A stretch of DNA of 38,828 nucleotides, taken from DATKCA01 sp035544675. Its GTDB lineage: Bacteria > Acidobacteriota > Thermoanaerobaculia > Gp7-AA8. The notes below the pieces were generated by a model. The model was not told the origin of the DNA. It ran no database searches and saw only the letters and a list, made by a program, of their open reading frames with translations. The DNA is taken from NCBI GenBank assembly GCA_035544675.1, contig DATKCA010000033.1:1-38828 (forward strand), written 5' to 3'. The position numbers and the translations under genes were made by a program. Positions 31,282 to 37,620 of the stretch are shown here, one piece after another (position 1 is the stretch's first letter; the number at the start of each line of letters is the position of its first letter).

Positions 31282-32730
31282 ATGACTGAAGCGGCTGGCG
31301 AACCGCGGCGGATGTACGGATATTACGAGGTCGAATCCGTCCTCGGTCGCGGAGCCATGGGGATGGTTTATCTGGCCCGTGACCGCCGCATCGGGCGCCG
31401 GGTCGCGCTCAAAACGGTCCACGTCGACGAGAAGTTCGATGACGAGAGCGAGGCCAACGAGTTCTACAGTCGCCTGCAGCGCGAAGCCGAGTTGTGCGGG
31501 TCGCTCCAGCATCCGAACATCGTCACGTTGTACGAGCCGGGCTACGAGAACGACACGATCGCATGGATGGCCACCGAGTATGTCGACGGCGAATCACTCC
31601 GCGATCGTCTCCGCAAGCGGAAGCCACTTCCGCTCGACGAGGCCCTTCGAATCGGCGAGGACATCCTCCGCGGGCTGGCGTTCGCGCACACGAAGGGCAT
31701 CGTTCATCGTGACGTCAAGCCGGCGAACATCCTGCTGACGTCCGCCGGCGACGCCAAGATCGCCGACTTCGGCATCGCCCGCCCTGTCGACTCGAACCTC
31801 ACCGCCGTCGGCGAGATGCTCGGAACTCCGAGTTACATGTCGCCCGAGCAGGTGAGGTGCACGGCCGTGACGAGCCGCTCCGACCTCTTCTCGGCCGGCG
31901 CCGTGATCTACGAGATGGTCACGGGGATCAAGGCATTCGGCGCGGCCGACGTGCAGAGCATCCTTCGCAACGTCGTGGAAGTGACTCCGCGGCCGGCCGG
32001 CGACATCAACGCCGATGTGCCGCCTCCGCTCGCCGAACTGCTCATCCGGATGATGGCCAAGAACCCGGAGGACCGCATCGCCTCCGCCTCGATCGCCGCG
32101 GACGAGATCCGCGACATCCGCAAGGAGTTCGTGACGGTGGACCAGATCGTCGAGGAGCTGGCGGCACCGATCGATGAGGAGGGCGTTTCCACACTCGCGG
32201 CGCGCGCACCTTCGCTCGAGAGCGGCAGCCAGCCCAGCTCGACGGCCGTGACCGGTGGCAAGGACAATACGCCTTTGTTCGGACGTCTGGCGCGCCATCC
32301 GATCCTGCGGCGCCGCATCTCGCCCGGCGTGTTCTTCTCGGCGGTCATCCTGATGATCGCCACGCTGTCAGGCGCCGCGTACTCGATCCGCTCGCGGACC
32401 AACTCCGCCCCCACCATCACCCATTCGCTTGCGCAACTGCGTGAGTTCGAGCAGAAGCGCGAGGCCCTGGCCGCCGCGCGTGTGCTCTTCATGGCCGGCG
32501 AATACGAGCAGAGCGTGAAGGCGTACGACGCATTCCTCGACCGCTATCCGAACATCCCCTCGGCCGTCGAAGGCCGTGACGAGGCAACGAAGGCGCTCGA
32601 GGCTACCAAGGCCAAGACGAAAGTGACGGTCACCGCGAAAAAGCCGCAGCGGAAACCCGCCGCGACAGCGCCTCCACCGGAGCCCGAGAAGAAGAAGGGA
32701 TTCTGGCGGCGGGTGTTCGGCCGGGACTAG
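31282..32730 (+). CDS. Membrane-anchored Ser/Thr protein kinase (PknB type)
   Basis: 482 residues. The kinase domain (about 14-275) is complete: GRGAMGMVY glycine loop (22-30), Lys44 in VALK, catalytic HRDVKPANIL with Asp144, DFG at 162-164 and the GTPSYMSPEQ activation segment. A membrane helix follows at about 347-368 (FFSAVILMIATLSGAAYSI). The external part has a TPR-like helical stretch (ALAAARVLFMAGEYEQSVK) and a Lys/Pro-rich tail ending in WRRVFGRD. It phosphorylates proteins on Ser or Thr. The start is leaderless. Its last 4 bases overlap the stop of the convergent response regulator. Confidence 0.93.
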   Translation: MTEAAGEPRRMYGYYEVESVLGRGAMGMVYLARDRRIGRRVALKTVHVDEKFDDESEANEFYSRLQREAELCGSLQHPNIVTLYEPGYENDTIAWMATEYVDGESLRDRLRKRKPLPLDEALRIGEDILRGLAFAHTKGIVHRDVKPANILLTSAGDAKIADFGIARPVDSNLTAVGEMLGTPSYMSPEQVRCTAVTSRSDLFSAGAVIYEMVTGIKAFGAADVQSILRNVVEVTPRPAGDINADVPPPLAELLIRMMAKNPEDRIASASIAADEIRDIRKEFVTVDQIVEELAAPIDEEGVSTLAARAPSLESGSQPSSTAVTGGKDNTPLFGRLARHPILRRRISPGVFFSAVILMIATLSGAAYSIRSRTNSAPTITHSLAQLREFEQKREALAAARVLFMAGEYEQSVKAYDAFLDRYPNIPSAVEGRDEATKALEATKAKTKVTVTAKKPQRKPAATAPPPEPEKKKGFWRRVFGRD

Positions 32731-33113
32731 GCGCCGGCGCAGAACGCGATCGTCTCGCGCAGCTTCGCGTGATCGAACGGCTTGCGGAAGACGGCGCTCA
32801 CCAGGCCGCGGTACGGCGCCTCGATGATCGAGTCCGGCAGCACGCTGGCCGGTGCCCCGGTGATGGCGATGATCGGGGGGCAGTCGGGCCGCTTGATCCG
32901 GAGCTGCTCGATGAAGCCGAGGCCGTCGGTGTCGGGAAGCATCATGTCGAGGACGACCACCGCGCAGTTCGTCGACACGGCTTGATCGAGCCCCTCCGCT
33001 CCCGTCCCGGCCTGGGCGACCCGGAAGCGGCCGTCCTTCTCCAGCTCGGCCACAATGAGCTTGCGCATCATGTCGTTGTCCTCCACGACGAGGACCATCG
33101 GCTTGTCGGACAT
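32727..33113 (-). CDS. Single-domain response regulator
   Basis: 128 residues, receiver domain only. Acid pocket Glu11-Asp12 (VVEDND), phosphoacceptor Asp56 in VVVLDMMLP, and Lys111 in FRKPF. No output domain, so it works through a protein partner. No histidine kinase is adjacent. The ATG at 33113 is preferred to the one at 33134: the TATGCT box and GAGG site fit it, and the domain begins there. It converges on the Ser/Thr kinase with overlapping stops on a shared CTAG. Confidence 0.9.
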   Translation of the reverse strand: MSDKPMVLVVEDNDMMRKLIVAELEKDGRFRVAQAGTGAEGLDQAVSTNCAVVVLDMMLPDTDGLGFIEQLRIKRPDCPPIIAITGAPASVLPDSIIEAPYRGLVSAVFRKPFDHAKLRETIAFCAGA

Positions 33114-33152
33114 CGGACCTCGGGAAGCATACATCCGCTCACCGGTGACCAG

Positions 33153-33208
33153 CCCGGTTTCCGGTTTCCGGTTTCCGGTTACCGGTCACCGGTTACCGGT
33201 CACCGGCT
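33153..33208. repeat. Heptad array (WCCGGTY unit) after the SGNH hydrolase gene
   Basis: Eight consecutive heptads: CCCGGTT, three TCCGGTT, then ACCGGTC, ACCGGTT, ACCGGTC and ACCGGCT. The TGA of the SGNH gene (33200-33202) is at the right edge. The unit is the same kind as in the array behind glnS, 4.4 kb away. Confidence 0.85.
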
Positions 33209-33880
33209 TGCTTTCAGTGCGGCAGTCGCTTCCGGCGCAATCGCCTCCGTCCACGCAGCGTACATCGCCGCGGAGGGATGCAGCTGGTCGGCGGCGACGA
33301 ACGTGGGAACGCCGCGGCGGGAGATCGCGGTGACGTCGACGTATTTCGCGCCGGCGCGTGCGGCCTCCTCGCGGTTCACGGCGTTGAACGCGTCGATCCC
33401 GGCGGCGATCTTCGCTCGATCCCGCCCCTCCGCGAACGGCGTGACGCCCCAGTCCGGGATCGACACGACGACCACGCGGCCGGCATCGCCGCCGGCGAAG
33501 CCGATGGCCCGCTGCAGAAGCCTGGAGATCCCGGTGCGGTATTCGCCGGCACTTCGTCCGCGATACTGATTGTTCACCCCGATGAGCAGCGTGACCAGCG
33601 CATACGGTCCGCGCGGGGAGGCGGCTTCGATCGCCGCGTCCAGCTCGTCGGTCGTCCATCCGGTCCGGGCGATGATCTCCGGCGTGCCGACGGCGATGCC
33701 GCGCCCTCGCAGCACCCGGGCCAGCTGATTGGGCCACCGGTCCGCCTCGGCCACGCTCTCGCCGATCGTGTAGGAGTCGCCCAGTGCCAGGAAGCGGTGG
33801 GAGGAGGCGGGGGCGGAGGAAGGACCGGCACTGCAGGCGAAAGAGATCGATGCGACAGCCATGGTGATGACGAACCTCAC
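33200..33880 (-). CDS. Exported SGNH/GDSL hydrolase
   Basis: 226 residues from a GTG at 33880. The amino end (MRFVITMAVASISFAC) is a signal peptide, possibly of a lipoprotein. Block I is FLALGDSYTIGE with the nucleophile serine, block III is LLIGVNNQYRG (GxND type), and the carboxyl block V is ADQLHPSAAMY with Asp and His. Family members are esterases or acylhydrolases of lipids or glycans outside the cytoplasm. Starts leaderless: TACGCT and 7 nt to the GTG, as at the alcohol dehydrogenase at 15642. The stop lies in a heptad array. Confidence 0.85.
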   Translation of the reverse strand: MRFVITMAVASISFACSAGPSSAPASSHRFLALGDSYTIGESVAEADRWPNQLARVLRGRGIAVGTPEIIARTGWTTDELDAAIEAASPRGPYALVTLLIGVNNQYRGRSAGEYRTGISRLLQRAIGFAGGDAGRVVVVSIPDWGVTPFAEGRDRAKIAAGIDAFNAVNREEAARAGAKYVDVTAISRRGVPTFVAADQLHPSAAMYAAWTEAIAPEATAALKASR

Positions 33881-33887
33881 ACGGACG

Positions 33888-33897
33888 AGCGTACCAT
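33888..33897. promoter_or_regulatory. Overlapping divergent -10 boxes (TACGCT and TACCAT)
   Basis: The minus-strand TACGCT (33888-33893) and the plus-strand TACCAT (33892-33897) share two base pairs. They lie 7 nt and 10 nt from their respective start codons. The start codons are 27 bp apart. Confidence 0.55.
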
Positions 33898-33907
33898 CCT
33901 CATCAAC

Positions 33908-34933
33908 ATGAGCGAATGGATGATCTACGGCGCGAACGGCTACACCGGCGAGTTGATTGCGCGTGAGGCCGCGCGCCTTGGGCTCGCACCGGTTCTGGCA
34001 GGACGGAATGCGGAGCGCATCCGCGCACTGGCCGCGGAGCTCAGGCTGGAGAGCCGCGTCTTCGACGTCGGCGCGCCGCAGCTCTCGGGCATCTCGCTCG
34101 TCCTTCACTGCGCCGGCCCGTTCAGCCGGACGAGCCGGCCGATGGTCGACGCGTGCGTCGCGCAGGGCGCGCACTACCTCGACATCACCGGCGAGATTCC
34201 GGTCTTCGAGGCGATCATGGCCCATCACGACGAGGCGAAGAGCCGCGGCGTGACGCTGCTGCCCGGCGTCGGTTTCGATGTCGTCCCGACCGACTGTCTG
34301 GCGGCGATGCTCGCGCAGAAGATGCCCGCGGCCACCGAGCTGTGGCTCGCGTTCTACGCACGCGGAAGCACGCTCAGCCGCGGCACTCTGCGCACGATGC
34401 TGGACGGCATCGGCCAGGGCGGCGCGGTCCGCCGCGACGGACGGATCATCCGCGTCCCGCCGGCGTACGACGCGCGGGAAATCCCGTTCTCCTGCGGCGC
34501 CCGCATGGCAATGACGATTCCGTGGGGCGACGTCTCTACGGCGTTTCACACCACCGGGATCCCCGATGTGCGCGTATACGCGGCAGCGCACCCGAAACGC
34601 ATCGCGCGCCTGCGACGCTACGCGAAGTTTCTGCCGCTGCTGGCCCGCCCGCCCCTCCGGCCGCTCCTCGGGTTCTTCGCGGATCGCAAACAGGGGCCGA
34701 CGCAGGCCATGCGCAAGTCGGCGCGCACGTTTCTGTGGGGGCGTGTCGAAGACAGCGAGGGCAACGAGCTCACGATGACGATGAGCACTCCGGAGCCGTA
34801 CGCGCTCACGGTCTCGAGCGCGCTCGCCGCCGTCGAGCGCGTCCTTCGCGAGCCGGTTCAGGGGGGCAGCTTCACGCCGGCGAAGCGCTTCGGCGCGAGG
34901 TTCGTTCTGGGATTGCCGGGAGTGGAGCTGTAG
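33908..34933 (+). CDS. Saccharopine dehydrogenase-like NAD(P)-binding protein
   Basis: 341 residues. The amino end is a Rossmann unit, MIYGANGYTGELIAREAARL, followed by VLAGRNAERI and VLHCAGPFSRTSRP. The family is the saccharopine-dehydrogenase-like or trans-acting enoyl reductase group (Sacchrp_dh_NADP). The reaction is unknown; members of the group reduce lipid or amino acid intermediates. No membrane helix is certain, though LLARPPLRPLLGFF is hydrophobic. The ATG at 33908 has TACCAT 10 nt upstream and no Shine-Dalgarno. It converges on the histidine phosphatase gene with 9 bp between the stops. Confidence 0.85.
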   Translation: MSEWMIYGANGYTGELIAREAARLGLAPVLAGRNAERIRALAAELRLESRVFDVGAPQLSGISLVLHCAGPFSRTSRPMVDACVAQGAHYLDITGEIPVFEAIMAHHDEAKSRGVTLLPGVGFDVVPTDCLAAMLAQKMPAATELWLAFYARGSTLSRGTLRTMLDGIGQGGAVRRDGRIIRVPPAYDAREIPFSCGARMAMTIPWGDVSTAFHTTGIPDVRVYAAAHPKRIARLRRYAKFLPLLARPPLRPLLGFFADRKQGPTQAMRKSARTFLWGRVEDSEGNELTMTMSTPEPYALTVSSALAAVERVLREPVQGGSFTPAKRFGARFVLGLPGVEL

Positions 34934-34942
34934 GCGCGCTGC

Positions 34943-35479
34943 CTACCTGGCCACCACTCCGTACCGCAAGGCCACGAGCGACGGCTCCGCGCCTTCCATG
35001 AACGTGACGACGAAAAGGTCGTCGAAGTGGCTTTCCTCGATGACCGGCGGTGCGGCCACGCCGAGCGCCTTCATCACGTCGCGCGTCGTGTTGGAGTGCC
35101 CGATCACGAGAACTGTCTGGCCGGGATGATCGCGGCGGATGCGGTCCGCGACCTCTGCCGCGTACCCCTTCCTCCCACCGTCCTGCATCACGCCGCCGGC
35201 ATCGACCGTGACCGGCGTCAGCTTCACCGCGGCGGCCACCGGCGCCGCGGTCTCACGAGTGCGCGCGTACTGCGTCGTGTAAATCGCCGCGATCGGCGTG
35301 CCGCTCAGCGCGCGCGCCAGCTCCCTGGCACGCTCATGTCCGGCCGCGCTCAGCGACGTGTCGGCCGACGCGTCCGCCTTCTCGGCGTGACGGGTCAGGA
35401 TGACCGTGGTCAGGCCAGGGGCGCCGGCTCCCGCAACAGACGCGGCGAACAGACTCAGAAGGACGGTCAGTCCTCGCAT
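34943..35479 (-). CDS. Exported histidine phosphatase family protein
   Basis: 178 residues. Signal peptide about 1-18 (LTVLLSLFAASVAGAGA). The RHG-type motif is LTRHAEKAD, with the catalytic His and Arg; the second histidine is in VLVIGHSNTTRD. TQYARTRETAAPV contributes a further arginine. It cleaves phosphate esters through a phosphohistidine, here in the periplasm; substrate unknown. The ATG at 35479 is chosen because it opens the signal peptide and because TATAGT lies 6 nt before it. Divergent from the alcohol dehydrogenase with 20 bp between start codons. Confidence 0.87.
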   Translation of the reverse strand: MRGLTVLLSLFAASVAGAGAPGLTTVILTRHAEKADASADTSLSAAGHERARELARALSGTPIAAIYTTQYARTRETAAPVAAAVKLTPVTVDAGGVMQDGGRKGYAAEVADRIRRDHPGQTVLVIGHSNTTRDVMKALGVAAPPVIEESHFDDLFVVTFMEGAEPSLVALRYGVVAR

Positions 35480-35485
35480 GGTGCG

Positions 35486-35493
35486 ACTATACA
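35486..35493. promoter_or_regulatory. Overlapping divergent -10 boxes (TATAGT and TATACA)
   Basis: Minus-strand TATAGT (35486-35491) and plus-strand TATACA (35488-35493) share a TATA core. Each is 6 nt from its start codon. The plus-strand box is the weaker match. Confidence 0.5.
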
Positions 35494-35499
35494 TCCCGC

Positions 35500-36471
35500 A
35501 TGCGCGCCGTTCGATTGCTCCGTGCCGGATCACGTCTGGAGGACGCCGAGCTTCCCGAGCCGGTGGCGGGAGAGGGCGAGACGCGCGTGCGCATCGAGGC
35601 CGCCGGCATCTGCCACAGCGACGCGCACTACCGCGACGGTGCCGGCCGCGTGAACCTGCCGCTCACGCTCGGACATGAGATCGCCGGCGTCGTCGAGGAG
35701 ACGGGGCAGCGCGTCGCGCTTCATTACCTGCTCCCGGACGGCGACATGCTCGGCAAGGAGCGCGACGGCGGTTACGCTGAGTCGATCGTGGTCCCGTCCG
35801 CGAACCTGGTGCCGGTTCCCGACGAAGTTCCCTTCGACGAAGCGGCGGTGATGATGTGCTCCACCGCCACCGCCTATCACGCCCTCCGCCTGGCCTCCCC
35901 CGTCCCCGGCCAGTCGGTGGCGATCCTCGGATTGGGCGGCCTGGGGGTCTCCGCGGCGCAACTGGCCCGCGTGGCCGGCGCGGGCCAGGTCTTCGCCGTC
36001 GATGTCCGCCGCGACAAGCTCGCCCATGCCGCATCGTTCGGCGCCACGCCCCTCGACGACGCGGGCGCGCTCCGCAACATCGACGTCGTGCTCGACTTCG
36101 CCGGACACGCGCCGACGACGCTCACGGCGCTGCGGGCGCTCGCCTTCGGCGGCCGGCTGGTCGTCGTGGCGATCAACCTCCGCTCGCTGGAGTTCGACCC
36201 TTACGCCGACGTGCTGGTCAGGCAGCGCAGCATCATCGGCTGTTCCGATCACACCCGGGAGGAGCTCGTCGAGCTGATGGAACTGGCCCGGACGAAGCGC
36301 ATCTCGCTGGCGGGGACGATCACGCGTCGCGTCGGCCTCGACGCTGCGGAGATCGACGCGGTCCTTGACGACCTCGTGCGCGGCACCCCTCACCTGCGAA
36401 CGGTGATCACGCCGACGCCGCGCGGCGGCGCATCATCTTGCGCTCGTACATCGCCGCGTCCGCGGCCTTGA
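35500..36471 (+). CDS. Alcohol dehydrogenase (MDR) lacking the structural zinc loop
   Basis: 323 residues. Catalytic zinc ligands are Cys38 (GICHSD), His59-Glu60 (GHE) and Cys120 (MMCSTATAYHA). The Rossmann loop is GLGGLG at 144-149. The four-cysteine structural zinc lobe expected around residues 75-90 is replaced by LHYLLPDGDMLGKERDGG, so the lobe is absent. It likely oxidises an alcohol or reduces an aldehyde with NAD(P). The body of the fold ends near LRTVITP; the last 20 or so residues (GGASSCARTSPRPRP) are read through the end of the convergent diguanylate cyclase gene, a 65-bp overlap. Confidence 0.85.
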   Translation: MRAVRLLRAGSRLEDAELPEPVAGEGETRVRIEAAGICHSDAHYRDGAGRVNLPLTLGHEIAGVVEETGQRVALHYLLPDGDMLGKERDGGYAESIVVPSANLVPVPDEVPFDEAAVMMCSTATAYHALRLASPVPGQSVAILGLGGLGVSAAQLARVAGAGQVFAVDVRRDKLAHAASFGATPLDDAGALRNIDVVLDFAGHAPTTLTALRALAFGGRLVVVAINLRSLEFDPYADVLVRQRSIIGCSDHTREELVELMELARTKRISLAGTITRRVGLDAAEIDAVLDDLVRGTPHLRTVITPTPRGGASSCARTSPRPRP

Positions 36472-37582
36472 GTGCCTCATCCGGCACCCCGCCGGGCGCG
36501 AGCTCGGCCACGCCGACCGAGAAGCCGATCGGCGGCGTCTCCAGCTGATGCTCGGACAGCTTCGCGCGCAGAATGGCCACGCGCTCGTCGATGGCATCCG
36601 ATCCCAGCCCGCTGGCGATCACGAGGAATTCGTCGCCGGCATAGCGGACCACTCCATCGTCCGGCCTGAAGCACGCGCGCAACGCCTCACCGAATCGCTT
36701 CAGGCACAGGTCGCCGACGTGGTGCCCGAGGGAGTCGTTGATGCCCTTGAATCCGTCGAGGTCGAAGAAGAGGAGCTTCGCGCCGGCCGGCTGCACGGCA
36801 CGAAGCAGGGCGGGCAGCGATCGCCGGTTGTACAGGCCGGTCAGCGCATCGCGATCGGCGAGCGTGCGCAACTCCTCCTGCGCCTCCATCAGGTCCTGAT
36901 TCGAGAGGCGGAGCTCGCGCTGAATCCGCCCCGACACCACCAGAACGCAGCCGAGCGCGAGCAGCCACTCCGCGCCCGTGTCCCACGACGACGAGGTGGA
37001 GATGAGAAATCCCGCCGGCTGGTAGAGGAACTGATTCGCGCTCTCCGGCAGACTCCGGATCGCATACGCCGCCGCCTCCGTTGCAGCCAGAACGCCGCGC
37101 ACCAGGAACGCCGCGGCCAGCCAGATCATCCAGCGATCGCGGACGCGAGTCGATGCCACCGCCGCGGTCAGCAGCAGGACCGCGATCACCGAGTGCTGGA
37201 CGAGCCCGAGGAGCGGTATGGAGCTGAGGAACAGGCCTCCAACGAGGGCGAACAGCACGATGAATGCGGCTCGCCGCCTCCCGGTCAGAACGGTCTGGCC
37301 GGCGTGCACCGAGGCCCAGGCACCGTCGATGAGCAGAACGACGAATGCAGTCTTGCCGGCCAGATATCCCGCGCGGACGAGGAACGCCACGACGCCCTCT
37401 GGCTGAAAGAACCAGAAGATCAGGGCGATGGAGATCGCCCCGAAATTGGCGAGCCAGGCCAGGTTCCACAGCCTCAGCTCAGGACGTCGCACCGAGCGCG
37501 CGAGGACCGTGAAGAACACGGCCAGGGTGAGTGCTGAAGTCACCTGGACCGCGGTGCTCCACCTCCAGAGAATCAGTTCCAT
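36407..37582 (-). CDS. Membrane diguanylate cyclase (AGDEF)
   Basis: 391 residues. Residues 1-215 hold six or seven membrane helices (for example SALTLAVFFTVLARSV and AAFIVLFALVGGLFLSSIPL), a likely sensor. A short coiled linker (QRELRLSNQDLMEAQEELRT, 221-240) leads to a GGDEF domain (about 241-385) with DALTGLYNRR, the metal site FFDLDGF and the active-site variant AGDEF at 315-319. The first Gly to Ala change is found in active cyclases. The inhibitory site RxxD is intact (Arg306, Asp309). It makes c-di-GMP at the inner membrane. A TACAAT box lies 12 nt before the ATG. Confidence 0.92.
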   Translation of the reverse strand: MELILWRWSTAVQVTSALTLAVFFTVLARSVRRPELRLWNLAWLANFGAISIALIFWFFQPEGVVAFLVRAGYLAGKTAFVVLLIDGAWASVHAGQTVLTGRRRAAFIVLFALVGGLFLSSIPLLGLVQHSVIAVLLLTAAVASTRVRDRWMIWLAAAFLVRGVLAATEAAAYAIRSLPESANQFLYQPAGFLISTSSSWDTGAEWLLALGCVLVVSGRIQRELRLSNQDLMEAQEELRTLADRDALTGLYNRRSLPALLRAVQPAGAKLLFFDLDGFKGINDSLGHHVGDLCLKRFGEALRACFRPDDGVVRYAGDEFLVIASGLGSDAIDERVAILRAKLSEHQLETPPIGFSVGVAELAPGGVPDEALKAADAAMYERKMMRRRAASA

Positions 37583-37594
37583 GGGGAGAGTTTC

Positions 37595-37600
37595 ATTGTA
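37595..37600 (-). promoter_or_regulatory. -10 box TACAAT of the membrane diguanylate cyclase
   Basis: Minus-strand TACAAT ends 12 nt before the ATG (first base 37582). Confidence 0.5.
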
Positions 37601-37606
37601 GTTGAT

Positions 37607-37612
37607 TAGAAT
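37607..37612 (+). promoter_or_regulatory. -10 box TAGAAT of the amidase gene
   Basis: TAGAAT ends 8 nt before the ATG at 37621; no Shine-Dalgarno between them. Confidence 0.55.
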
Positions 37613-37620
37613 TCCGGGTC

